Source: a bacterium (GTDB lineage: Bacteria; Bacteroidota; Ignavibacteria; Kapaibacteriales; UBA7675). From it: 32,263 bases of DNA. The stretch covers positions 1 to 32,263 of the forward strand of contig JAUIKM010000047.1 of assembly GCA_030430495.1 (NCBI GenBank). The letters are read 5' to 3'. Below the pieces are notes generated by a model. It was given only the letters and a program-made list of their open reading frames with translations, was not told where the DNA came from and made no database searches. The position numbers and the translations under genes were made by a program. Shown here piece after piece: positions 17,462 through 25,811 of the stretch. Positions within the stretch are counted from its first letter, which is position 1. The number at the start of each line of letters is the position of its first letter.

Positions 17462-18136
17462 TTGAGCATTATTCTGCGCCGAACACTGGCCGTTTTCCGC
17501 AAGGACCTGCGCAGCGAGTTGCGCACGCGTTATACGCTGAACGCGATTCTGCTTTTTGTGCTGACCACGGTGATGATGATCGCCTTTGCGACGCGCGGCG
17601 AGATCGTCAATGACGGCGTCGCATCCGGTCTGCTCTGGGTGATTATGTTTTTCAGCGCAATGACCGGTCTGGCGCGCGCCTTTGTTGCCGAAGAAGAGCG
17701 CGGCACGAGTCTGCTGCTGCGTCTTAGCAGCCCGCCGGCCGCGGTGTTCTTCGGCAAACTCCTGTACAATGTGTTAATGACGCTGCTGCTTAATTTTGCA
17801 GGCATTACGCTCTTTTTCATCTTTGTCGGCGGCGTGGCGGTCGGTTCTCCCGGATTATTTTTGCTTGTCATCGCTCTGGCAAGTCTTGCAACCGCCGCGT
17901 CCACGACACTGATTTCCGCTATTATCGCCAGGTCGCGATCGCGCGGCGCTCTGTTTCCCGTGCTGTCGTTCCCGATCATGTTACCGCTTGTGCTGCCGGG
18001 TGTTGAACTGACCTTGCTGGCGCTCGGCGGCGCGGATATGGCGCAGGCGCAAAACAATTTGCAACTCATGGTGAGTTACCTCGTCGTGCTCACGACGGTT
18101 TCCTGGTTGTTGTTTGATTTTGTCTGGAAAGAATGA
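17462..18136 (+). CDS. ccmB: haem exporter permease subunit CcmB (224 aa)
   Basis: This is the membrane subunit of the CcmAB(CD) ABC transporter of System I cytochrome c maturation, which drives release of holo-CcmE. It shows the typical N-terminal FRKDLRSELRTRYTLNA (cytoplasmic amphipathic part) followed by six hydrophobic segments. FVAEEERGTSLLLRLSSP corresponds to the loop that contacts the CcmA ATPase. The length is right for the family (about 220 aa). No ATG is available near the start. I prefer the TTG at 17462, with a GGA eight bases upstream, over an in-frame TTG at 17441 that has no site. CcmA is not encoded in the window. The gene sits between the two IgGFc/barrel paralogues, which is unusual. 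Confidence 0.92.
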   Translation: MSIILRRTLAVFRKDLRSELRTRYTLNAILLFVLTTVMMIAFATRGEIVNDGVASGLLWVIMFFSAMTGLARAFVAEEERGTSLLLRLSSPPAAVFFGKLLYNVLMTLLLNFAGITLFFIFVGGVAVGSPGLFLLVIALASLATAASTTLISAIIARSRSRGALFPVLSFPIMLPLVLPGVELTLLALGGADMAQAQNNLQLMVSYLVVLTTVSWLLFDFVWKE

Positions 18137-18239
18137 GCGCGCACCGGCGTCGCGGAACGAGCCAACTTCGTCGCCGCCCGGACAAATATCAACAGGAAAC
18201 GCGGCACAAACCTATGCTACAGTTGAGGGAACAAGAGGA

Positions 18240-20645
18240 ATGGACATTCCGCGGAATGTGTTGAACCCGGCCATCTGGCCGGCGCGTTATCTGTTGGGGT
18301 TTTGTCTGCTGGCCCTGTCGCTGTTTGTTGCACCGCTGACGCTGAGTGCGCAGCCGGAGGACATGGACGCGGCGCGCGATTCGGAAGGCACCGAATTCTG
18401 GATCTGTTTTCAGAAGAATTTTCGCGACGTCCAGTACAACAACAACCTGCAATCCAGCCAGCCCGAGCGCGCTTCGACGCTCACACTTAAACTCTTCTTC
18501 GCTTCGCCGCAGAATGCAAAAGTGCGCGTGGAGATTCCCGGACTGCGCTTCAACAAGGACGTGCGCGTGCCGGCCGGCAGCGTGGTGTCCATGGACATCG
18601 ACTCGGCGGCGCAGGTGCGCATCGACGAAGGCATAGAAAAACTCGGCGTGCACGTCACCTCCGACGTGCCGATAGCGGTCTACGGCCTCAACCGTCGTTT
18701 CCAGACGACCGACACCTACCTGGCGCTGCCCGTTTCCGTGCTCGGCCAGGAATACATGGTGATGGGGTATCAGCAGAAGGCCGAAGACCTGCTCTCGCAG
18801 GTCGCGGTGGTGGCGACCGAAGACGAGACCGCGCTGACAATCATCCCGAGCGTCGAGACTTCCGGCGGCAACAAAGCCGGCGACCCATATCGCATCAGGC
18901 TGAACAAAGGGGACGTCTACCAGATGCGCCCCAAATACGACCGCAAGTCGACCTGCGACCTGACCGGGACTTTTATCCGATCCGACAAACCGGTGGCCGT
19001 TTTCAGCGGTCACAACTGCGCGTACATACCCAACGAAGTGTCGTTCTGCAATCACCTTGTGGAGCAATTGCCGCCGGTCAATACCTGGGGGCGTCAGTTC
19101 TACGTCGGCAATCTGGCCAACCGCTCGCGCTCCAGTTTCCGCGTGCTGGCTTCGCGCGACAGTACCAAGGTGTTCCGCAATTTCCGTCCCATCGCCGTAC
19201 TGAATGCCGGCGAACACTACGAGACGCACGATCTGACGGGACCGACGCAGATTACGGCGACCAACCCCGTGCTCGTCGCGCTCTTTTCGCAGGGCTCTCA
19301 GAACGGCGACGGCCTGGGCGACCCTATGATGATTCTGGTGAGTCCCACGCAGCAGTTTATGACGAGTTACCGCTTTGCGACGCCGGTGGACGGCACATGG
19401 CGGCACTACGTGAACGTGGTGGTGCCGGATGACGCTGTGGGCTCGGTACGCCTCAACGGCGACCAGGTAAATCGCAACAAGTTTGAGCCGTTCGGCGAGA
19501 GCGGGTACCAGATCGCGCGACTGCAGGTGCCGTTCGGCACACACGCCATCCGCGCCGACAAACCTTTTGGCCTCTATTCCTACGGCCTTGGATTCGGCGA
19601 CGACAAAAGCGACGCCTACGGCAATATGGGCGGGCAATTGTTCGGCGCGCTGCCGGAAACAAAGGACACGCTTGCGCCGCTGGTGGATCCGACACTTACC
19701 CGCGACTCCTTGTTTGCCTATGTGCGCGAAAACAGGACAATCGACCGCGGTCTGCGCAGTATCGACACGGTTTTCAGTCACAACATGGTGGTTGAGCTGC
19801 CCAAGGTTATTGCCGGCGTGCCGCAGATAACCGTGAGCGCTCGTCCGCAGAGCTACGGCGAGTTCGGCAGCGCGCTGGTGCGCGCGACCGACGTGGCCGG
19901 CAACGTGACGCTGTTTTCCATCTGCTACAGTCTGAACGACAGCAGCGAATACGAACTGACCTACTCGCTCGGCGAGGACGAAGGTTGCAGCCCGCCGTCG
20001 ACGATGTTCTGGGGCGCATACTTCAGTCCGGCCGTCGATCTGCATTCGCCCGATTTCAACGCGACGGACGGTGTTGCCGCTCAGAACCCTTTTGACGACA
20101 AAACCGGTATCGGCGGCGTCGGCGGTCTGCTGATCGGCAAGCCGCTGGGACTCGACTGGACAATTACCGGGCGTCTGGGACTGGAGATGCACGGCGGGGC
20201 GATCAGTTCGATCGATACTTCCGCGCCCTCGCAGCCGGATATCATCAGGGAAGGCGTTCGCATCAGTTCCAATGCGCTTTATCTGAGCAGCGAGATTACG
20301 ATGGAACGCCGCCTGGGACCGGGCGTTTACGCACTCGGCGGTCTGAGGACGGCGTTTGCGCTGTCAAAATCGGCGGATGTTGAGCGCGTGATATTTATTC
20401 CGGCGGACGCGACCTACGAAGAAACCGGCACAAATACGATTCCATTGCGCGACGGAACGCTTGAAAGTCTGTCTTCCTTCAGGTTTGGTCTGCTGGCCGG
20501 CGTCGGCTTTGCGGTGCCCGTGTACGGGGACTGGACGGCGTTCTCCGAAATGCGCTACGTCCACTATCTCAGCAGCGTGCTGAGCGATGCCGACTGGGCG
20601 CACAGCCGCATCGATCTGTTGATCGGTTTCCGGTTGCCCTTCTGA
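18240..20645 (+). CDS. IgGFc-binding-domain protein with C-terminal beta-barrel, paralogue 2 (801 aa)
   Basis: This is a paralogue of the product at 14997, with the same order of parts. Signal peptide about 1-38 (cleavage after LSAQ). Then SEGTEFWICFQKN begins the IgGFc-binding-type domain, with the shared blocks VYGLNRRFQTTDTYLALPV, AVFSGHNCAYIP and LVEQLPPVNTWGRQF. A linker ends in CSPP. The C-terminal part of about 215 residues has alternating strands, ends in RLPF, and probably forms an outer-membrane barrel. Near the end both paralogues share DADW. The ATG at 18240 gives the signal peptide directly, but the AGAGGA abutting it is too close to be ideal. The gene lies between ccmB and ccmC. 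Function is unknown; a cell-surface adhesin is a reasonable guess. Confidence 0.85.
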   Translation: MDIPRNVLNPAIWPARYLLGFCLLALSLFVAPLTLSAQPEDMDAARDSEGTEFWICFQKNFRDVQYNNNLQSSQPERASTLTLKLFFASPQNAKVRVEIPGLRFNKDVRVPAGSVVSMDIDSAAQVRIDEGIEKLGVHVTSDVPIAVYGLNRRFQTTDTYLALPVSVLGQEYMVMGYQQKAEDLLSQVAVVATEDETALTIIPSVETSGGNKAGDPYRIRLNKGDVYQMRPKYDRKSTCDLTGTFIRSDKPVAVFSGHNCAYIPNEVSFCNHLVEQLPPVNTWGRQFYVGNLANRSRSSFRVLASRDSTKVFRNFRPIAVLNAGEHYETHDLTGPTQITATNPVLVALFSQGSQNGDGLGDPMMILVSPTQQFMTSYRFATPVDGTWRHYVNVVVPDDAVGSVRLNGDQVNRNKFEPFGESGYQIARLQVPFGTHAIRADKPFGLYSYGLGFGDDKSDAYGNMGGQLFGALPETKDTLAPLVDPTLTRDSLFAYVRENRTIDRGLRSIDTVFSHNMVVELPKVIAGVPQITVSARPQSYGEFGSALVRATDVAGNVTLFSICYSLNDSSEYELTYSLGEDEGCSPPSTMFWGAYFSPAVDLHSPDFNATDGVAAQNPFDDKTGIGGVGGLLIGKPLGLDWTITGRLGLEMHGGAISSIDTSAPSQPDIIREGVRISSNALYLSSEITMERRLGPGVYALGGLRTAFALSKSADVERVIFIPADATYEETGTNTIPLRDGTLESLSSFRFGLLAGVGFAVPVYGDWTAFSEMRYVHYLSSVLSDADWAHSRIDLLIGFRLPF

Positions 20646-20655
20646 TCATTCCGGC

Positions 20656-20686
20656 GGCGGCGCGGCTCGATGCTGCGCCGCCTTTG
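20656..20686 (+). terminator. GC-rich hairpin after paralogue 2, weak terminator or attenuator
   Basis: GGCGGCGC (20656-20663) pairs with GCGCCGCC (20675-20682) around an 11-base loop, followed by only three T's. It lies 10 bp after the paralogue 2 stop and about 70 bp before ccmC. It may reduce rather than stop transcription into the ccm genes. Confidence 0.5.
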
Positions 20687-20755
20687 AAAAGTGGCTGCAA
20701 AAGCCGAAATTGCGGGTCATTTTTGTGCGCATTGACCGCCAAAAGGTAGTGCTTC

Positions 20756-21805
20756 ATGTCTTCTCTCCTGATGCTGCTCGGGTTCACGATTGGAATCATT
20801 CTGGGCAATTTCCCTTCGGTTTTGCGCCCGCGCCCGGCATGGTGGCGCTGGGCGGTGGTGATCCTGACCAGTCTGACGATTGTTCTGGCCCTGTGGCCGC
20901 CCCTCGGCGGAACCTTTAATTCGGTCGTGCTGATGGGACGCAGCTACGAGAAACAGGCCGTCCCGCTCAAGGCCCGTATCGACCACTCCACCAAATCCTA
21001 CAACGCCGAACGCGACGAATTCTCTGTTGTGATGCGCGATTTCAGCAGCGAACCGCGCGAGTTTCCGGTGGTGTTCACCGGACGCGAACCGGCTGAGATC
21101 TCCAGCGCCAAAGTTGTCATCGTCAACGTGCGCCTCGGCGATTCCGACACGGATTTCCGCGGCGAGTCCGTTGTGGCGGTCGACCCGTCCGTTACGATTG
21201 GTTTTGTGCCGGCACTTGCCGAACGCATCCGCAATGTCTACTTCCACGTGCCGATGGCCTGGATTGGTTTCCTGGCTTACTTCCTGACCATGATGTATTC
21301 GGTGCGCTACCTGCGCAAACGCCAACCGTCCGACGACATCAAAGCCGCGGCGGCGGCGGGGCTGGGCACGGCTTTTACCGTTTTGGCGACGATCACCGGC
21401 ATGGTGTGGGCTAAATTCAACTGGGGGGCGTTCTGGAGCTGGGACCCGCGCCAGACATCGATCTTTGTCCTGCTGATGATTTACGGGGCGTACTTTGCCC
21501 TGCGCGGCGCACTGAGCGACGACGACGACAAACGCGCGCGCCTTTCGGCCGTGTACTCAATTTTTGGATTTGTGTCGGCCATTTTCCTGGTGTACATCAT
21601 TCCGCGCATTATGGAAGGACTGCACCCTGGCGCCGCCAAATCGGGGGATATGGGACCGCTCGTTGACGGATCGATCGACCCGATCGTTCTTTCGCTCTAC
21701 ACGCTGTCGCTGATGTCCTTTACGCTGATTTACTTCTGGCTGTATTCCATTACGGTCCGCTCACGCTTCGTCGCAATGGAACTCGACGAAGCACAGTTTT
21801 CCTGA
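20756..21805 (+). CDS. ccmC: haem handling protein CcmC with extra periplasmic domain (349 aa)
   Basis: CcmC loads haem onto CcmE in the inner membrane. The core is clear: VYFHVPMAWIGF (161-172) with haem-ligand H164, the tryptophan-rich WGAFWSWDPRQT (223-234), and a second His (H290) in the loop GLHPGAA. The protein is about 100 residues longer than usual. After an added N-terminal hydrophobic stretch (3-19) and the normal first helix (30-50) comes an insertion at about residues 51-155. There EFSVVMRDF, VVFTGREPAE and SAKVVIVNVRL follow the pattern of a CcmE-type OB fold. The insertion would face the periplasm. The start is ATG at 20756. ccmD follows 13 bp after the stop. Confidence 0.93.
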   Translation: MSSLLMLLGFTIGIILGNFPSVLRPRPAWWRWAVVILTSLTIVLALWPPLGGTFNSVVLMGRSYEKQAVPLKARIDHSTKSYNAERDEFSVVMRDFSSEPREFPVVFTGREPAEISSAKVVIVNVRLGDSDTDFRGESVVAVDPSVTIGFVPALAERIRNVYFHVPMAWIGFLAYFLTMMYSVRYLRKRQPSDDIKAAAAAGLGTAFTVLATITGMVWAKFNWGAFWSWDPRQTSIFVLLMIYGAYFALRGALSDDDDKRARLSAVYSIFGFVSAIFLVYIIPRIMEGLHPGAAKSGDMGPLVDGSIDPIVLSLYTLSLMSFTLIYFWLYSITVRSRFVAMELDEAQFS

Positions 21806-21818
21806 ACAAGAAGCTCTT

Positions 21819-22010
21819 ATGGAACAGTTTCTGGCAGAAAATTCGCTGTATGTGGTTCTGATTATCGTGTTGATGATCTGGGCGGGCCTTGCACTTTTGT
21901 TGATGCGGCTTGAAAAGCGCGTCACGGAGTTGCAGGAGACCGCACGCGGCGTAAAACAACACCTCGCTGCGAACACGAGCGCGGACGAACCTTCGTCTTC
22001 CGTCCCGTAA
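21819..22010 (+). CDS. ccmD: CcmD-like small membrane protein (63 aa)
   Basis: A single transmembrane helix (about 10-29, YVVLIIVLMIWAGLALLLM) is followed by a charged helix (RLEKRVTELQETARG) and a polar tail. Size, topology and position between ccmC and ccmE match CcmD, the small subunit needed to release holo-CcmE from the CcmABC complex. AGAAG before the ATG serves as ribosome binding site. CcmD proteins are too short and variable for a sequence-only assignment, so position carries most weight. Confidence 0.8.
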   Translation: MEQFLAENSLYVVLIIVLMIWAGLALLLMRLEKRVTELQETARGVKQHLAANTSADEPSSSVP

Positions 22011-22074
22011 ACAACGATAACAGCGTGTGACGGGTCTGTGCCCGCCTGCGCCGCATGCAGAAAAGGAAGCGACA

Positions 22075-22497
22075 ATGAAAGCCAAATATCTGATTGGCGG
22101 ACTGATCGTAACCGTGTTTGTCGTCATCGGGCTTATCTCCCTGGACGGCGGCACTATCGCGTACTCCGATATCCAGACCGCGCGGTCCACGCCCGGCTTT
22201 GTGAAAGTCAAAGGCTCATGGATCAAGGAAAACGGCGCAGACTACGACAGCGAACACGACATTTTTACCTTCCACATGCGCGATTCCACCGATCACATGA
22301 TCAAGGTCGTGCACAACGGTCCGCGTCCGAATAACTTCGAACTGGCCGAGAGCATTGTTGTTGAAGGTCGCATCGAAAACGATATCCTGCAGTCGCGCCA
22401 CATACTGACCAAGTGCCCGTCCAAATACGAGGGCAATACGATGCGCGATCCTTCGGCCTACGCACCCGCTGCGGGAGAAGGGAACAGCGAATCGTGA
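22075..22497 (+). CDS. ccmE: cytochrome c maturation haem chaperone CcmE, CxxxY type (140 aa)
   Basis: This is a periplasmic, membrane-anchored haem chaperone that receives haem through CcmC and passes it to CcmF. Residues 5-23 form the anchor. The OB-fold core runs from about 40 to 112 (FVKVKGSWI, IFTFHMRDSTDHMIKVVHNG, SIVVEGRI). The haem attachment motif is C114-PSK-Y118. It has Cys instead of the His of the proteobacterial HxxxY motif, a variant known from archaea and several non-proteobacterial groups. The ATG at 22075 has AAGGAAG five bases upstream. The stop overlaps the next gene's GTG (GTGA). The tail after 120 is Ala/Ser-rich and probably flexible. Confidence 0.93.
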   Translation: MKAKYLIGGLIVTVFVVIGLISLDGGTIAYSDIQTARSTPGFVKVKGSWIKENGADYDSEHDIFTFHMRDSTDHMIKVVHNGPRPNNFELAESIVVEGRIENDILQSRHILTKCPSKYEGNTMRDPSAYAPAAGEGNSES

Positions 22498-22946
22498 CCT
22501 CGCCCGCCGGATCGGAACACACATCTGAATCGAATTCGCACAACGGGGATCGCTCAAAATCGCGCGGTCTTTTCCGCAAAGTCGCCATTGCGCTCGTTGT
22601 GCTGGCCATCCCTTTGGTCCTTTTCATGGCGTCGCGCTACGGGGAAGTTCAGTCCGTCAATTTTGCCCGCTCGGTTGAAATTGCCGCCGGACGAACGGAG
22701 ATTGAACCACGCTACAAAATTGTGATAGAAGCGGTTGTGCTCGACGACCAACAGCATCCGCTCGAAGTTGCGGAAACCAGCGCGTCTTTCTACGCGCAGG
22801 ACCGCGACGGCCAAAAATTTCTTGTGTCCTACGACGGCGGAGAACAACTGAATCTCCGCGGCGGCATGCAGGTCAAGCTGGCTGGTCATACGCACGAGGG
22901 CGCTCCGCCCTGGTTTCATTGTTCGGAAGTAATCACTGACTACTAG
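22494..22946 (+). CDS. second CcmE-like OB-fold protein without haem motif (150 aa)
   Basis: It starts with GTG overlapping the ccmE stop (GTGA), preceded by GGGAGAAGGG, so it should be translated with ccmE. A polar N-terminus (1-27) leads into one transmembrane helix (29-46). The outer domain (about 55-150) follows the CcmE strand order: ASFYAQDRDGQKFLVSYDGG (97-116), GMQVKLAGHTHEG (124-136), then WFHCSEVITDY. It ends at the point where CcmE would carry its H/CxxxY haem motif, so no covalent haem site is present. It could be a CcmE accessory or a haem-free interaction module in the Ccm complex. The CcmE kinship is my reading of the pattern and needs a profile search. Confidence 0.78.
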   Translation: MTSPAGSEHTSESNSHNGDRSKSRGLFRKVAIALVVLAIPLVLFMASRYGEVQSVNFARSVEIAAGRTEIEPRYKIVIEAVVLDDQQHPLEVAETSASFYAQDRDGQKFLVSYDGGEQLNLRGGMQVKLAGHTHEGAPPWFHCSEVITDY

Positions 22947-22995
22947 TCTCCGGCCGCGGCGTGTGCGCCCGGCCACAGACCGAAGGGCGCCTTCC

Positions 22996-25386
22996 ATGTT
23001 CGGACAAATTCTGGTTAATTTTTTGTTTGCCTCGGCCATCGTGTCCTGCGGGGCCTATTTCCTGTCCTGGCGCGACAACGACGTCATGCGCAAGGTCGGG
23101 CGGTCGTTCATGCTGGTTGTATTCGGCGGTCTGTGCGTGGTGCTGGGCATGCTGGTGTACAACATCTTCCAGCACGACTTCAGCTATTACTATGTCTACA
23201 ACTACTCCAATACGGAGCTGTCCGCGCCGCTGCTGTTCGCCACGTCCTATGCGGGGCAGGAGGGCAGCTTTATGTTGTGGACCTTCCTCGTGTCGCTGAT
23301 CGGCGTCTGCATGCTGCCCTACGTGCGGCGCGTGGGCTACGAATCGCACTTCATGAGTTTTTACACGCTGGCGCTGATTTTCCTGCTGCTGATGATGGTG
23401 GCCAAGAGTCCCTTTCAGTTCGTGTGGGAACACTTTGCGTCGGACCCGAATGTGTACACCGGTTTTGAGCCGCAGAACGGCCGCGGGCTGAATCCGCTGC
23501 TGCACAACCTCTGGATCACGATTCATCCGCCGATTCTGTTTACAGGTTTTGCGGCGATGACCGTGCCTTTTGCATTTGCGATGGCCGGTCTGGCGCGGCG
23601 CGAGTACACGCAGTGGATTCGCGTATCGCTGCCGTGGACGCTTTTCGGCACGGCGGTGCTTGGTTTCGGCATTATGCTGGGCGGCTTCTGGGCGTATGAG
23701 ACTCTGGGCTGGGGCGGCTTCTGGGCCTGGGACCCGGTGGAAAACTCCTCGCTGATTCCCTGGCTGGTTTGTGTGGCGCTCGTCCACACGATGCTGACGC
23801 AAAAACAAACCGGCGGACTCGTCAAAACGAACTTTTTCCTGGCCGTTTCGGCCTTTATTCTGGTTTTGTATTCGACTTTCCTGACGCGCAGCGGCGTGCT
23901 CGGGGACACCTCGGTACATTCCTTCGTCGATCCCGGCATGTTCGCCTACATTTTGCTCATTGGCACGATGATTGTCTTCGGCGTGCTGGGCTTCGGCATG
24001 ATCTTCCGGCGCATCGGCGAGCTGGGCAAAGGCGCGGCGGACTTCAAACTCAATTCGCGCGAGTTTATTATCGGCATCGGTTCCATGCTGACGCTGATCA
24101 GCGCTGGGATTGTGCTGTTCGGCACGAGTTATCCGCTCTTCTCGGAACTGATCGTGCACACGAAGGTCGCCATGCAGGTCTCCTTCTACAACACAAGCCA
24201 TCTTTTGCTTGCCATTTTGATTGGCGTCGTCAATGCCGTTTCGATGCTCGTCAACTGGAAGGTGACGGGGAAAGCTTTGTTCTTCAAACGCCTGCGCCTG
24301 CCGCTGATCATGGCGATTGCGGCGACGGCTCTGGTCGTGGCTTTCGGCTGGCAGGACATTCCCTACGTGCTGCTGGCCTTTGCGTCGTTCCTGTCCCTGT
24401 TTGTCAATCTCGACCTGCTGATTCGCCTGATTGCTTCGCGACCCGACAAAATCGGCGCGTACGTGTCGCACATCGGAATTGCGGCGCTGTTCCTGGGCGT
24501 GATCGCAACATCGCGATATTCCGTGCTGGACCACGCGCGCCTGGTGCAGGACGAGCCGACGGAAGTGCTCGGCATGACGCTGACCTACCAGGGCAAACGC
24601 GAGATCGACAAACAGTTCAAGGACCGCGAGAAATACGAATACCTGGTTAAAGTCCAGAAGAACGGCGGCGAAGGCGTCGTCAAACCGATCCTGTACTGGA
24701 GCGACTACAACCAGCGCAAATCGGCTTTCCTGGAGCCGGGCATCAACCGAACGTTTGTGCAGGACGTTTACGTCTCGCCCAAAGCAGTGGAGATCCAGGG
24801 CAGCAGCCCGACGGCCGCCGTGCACAAGTTTGAAGAGACGCCGTTTCCCTTCGACTCCAATGTAGTTGTGACCTTGCAGCGCTTCGACATGACTTCGGCG
24901 ATGCAGGGCGGCGGACCGGACCTGCGCATGGGCGTGGAGCTGACCTTCGACACGCCGGATTCAACCTGGAGCGAAGTGATTTATTCCACTCGCACGGTCG
25001 ACAACCTGTGGCGCTACGAACCCTATCAGGTGCCGGGCACGGGGTACTACGTGGCCCTGCGCGAGATCAAGCCCGACCGCAGCAATCTGGCCAACTCCGA
25101 GGCGGTTTTGTCCTTTGCCGACATCGACCGCGCCGAGACGCTCGAGCGCGAAGTCTTTTCGGTTGAAGTCTCGACCAAACCCTTCATCAACCTCGTCTGG
25201 ATCGGCGTTATTCTGATGGTCGCCGGTTTCGGCGTGGCGATTGTGCGGCGCGTCAAAGAACTGGAGCCGCGCGGTAAAAAACCGGCGAATCCGGTTGGGG
25301 CCGCGAAACCAATGCCGCAAGTACACGACGCCCCGAGTTTCGAGTCGGAAAGCTCAGGCGATGAGTCCGAAGCCGGCAAAGCCTGA
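22996..25386 (+). CDS. ccmF: cytochrome c haem lyase subunit CcmF (796 aa)
   Basis: This is a large polytopic membrane protein that joins haem from CcmE to apocytochrome c in System I. Family blocks: GQEGSFMLW (88-96), NLWITIHPPILFTGF (171-185) with conserved H177, and the WWD-type haem motif GWGGFWAWDPVENSSL (238-253). Further conserved histidines are H264 and H308 (SVHSF). Helices fill most of 1-515. Residues about 520-745 form a large periplasmic domain, then a last helix and a polar tail. At 796 aa it is longer than the E. coli protein, as in related phyla. The ATG at 22996 has GAAGGG upstream. A terminator follows. CcmG/CcmH are not downstream, so partner genes must lie elsewhere. Confidence 0.96.
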   Translation: MFGQILVNFLFASAIVSCGAYFLSWRDNDVMRKVGRSFMLVVFGGLCVVLGMLVYNIFQHDFSYYYVYNYSNTELSAPLLFATSYAGQEGSFMLWTFLVSLIGVCMLPYVRRVGYESHFMSFYTLALIFLLLMMVAKSPFQFVWEHFASDPNVYTGFEPQNGRGLNPLLHNLWITIHPPILFTGFAAMTVPFAFAMAGLARREYTQWIRVSLPWTLFGTAVLGFGIMLGGFWAYETLGWGGFWAWDPVENSSLIPWLVCVALVHTMLTQKQTGGLVKTNFFLAVSAFILVLYSTFLTRSGVLGDTSVHSFVDPGMFAYILLIGTMIVFGVLGFGMIFRRIGELGKGAADFKLNSREFIIGIGSMLTLISAGIVLFGTSYPLFSELIVHTKVAMQVSFYNTSHLLLAILIGVVNAVSMLVNWKVTGKALFFKRLRLPLIMAIAATALVVAFGWQDIPYVLLAFASFLSLFVNLDLLIRLIASRPDKIGAYVSHIGIAALFLGVIATSRYSVLDHARLVQDEPTEVLGMTLTYQGKREIDKQFKDREKYEYLVKVQKNGGEGVVKPILYWSDYNQRKSAFLEPGINRTFVQDVYVSPKAVEIQGSSPTAAVHKFEETPFPFDSNVVVTLQRFDMTSAMQGGGPDLRMGVELTFDTPDSTWSEVIYSTRTVDNLWRYEPYQVPGTGYYVALREIKPDRSNLANSEAVLSFADIDRAETLEREVFSVEVSTKPFINLVWIGVILMVAGFGVAIVRRVKELEPRGKKPANPVGAAKPMPQVHDAPSFESESSGDESEAGKA

Positions 25387-25419
25387 AGCAGGTCCGGAAC
25401 GCGAAAATTGACAGCTGAA

Positions 25420-25458
25420 AACGCCCGCCAGGTTCGACCCTGGCGGGCGTTCGTGTTT
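25420..25458 (+). terminator. terminator after ccmF
   Basis: A perfect 13-bp GC-rich stem, AACGCCCGCCAGG (25420-25432) with CCTGGCGGGCGTT (25439-25451), encloses TTCGAC. A short T-containing run (CGTGTTT) follows. It begins 33 bp after the ccmF stop and closes the ccm transcript. Confidence 0.88.
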
Positions 25459-25811
25459 AGCGGCTGTCCGCGCGGAGATGCGCCGACATCAGAATGCTGT
25501 GCGGCCCGACATTTCACACCCCGAGCGCACAACCGCGCGACTTAATGCCCCCGGATGCGTTTCTGTTGGGTGTTGCGCGGGCCAAACAAGAAAATTCATG
25601 CGGGTTGGGAAAAACAGGAAATGCGCAGGCGTCGGAACGCGCTGTAACACAGGCGGCCGATCCGGATTCAGACGAGGAGATTTCGCGGCCGCCATGAGCA
25701 GGAGCAAGTGCGAATCTATCGGCGTCCGCGGCTTGATCGGCGTTGAATTTACGTGCATTTTCGGCTTTGCATCCGCAGGCAGGAGCTTCCACAGAACAGC
25801 AGAGGAACGCA
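25459..25811. other. intergenic leader before the DUF1800 gene
   Basis: About 350 bp without a gene I can support. Short frames here have no ribosome binding site and no family likeness. The DUF1800/DUF1501 promoter should lie here. TTGATCGGCGTTGAATTTACG around 25733 is the most AT-leaning patch, but I cannot assign boxes. Confidence 0.5.
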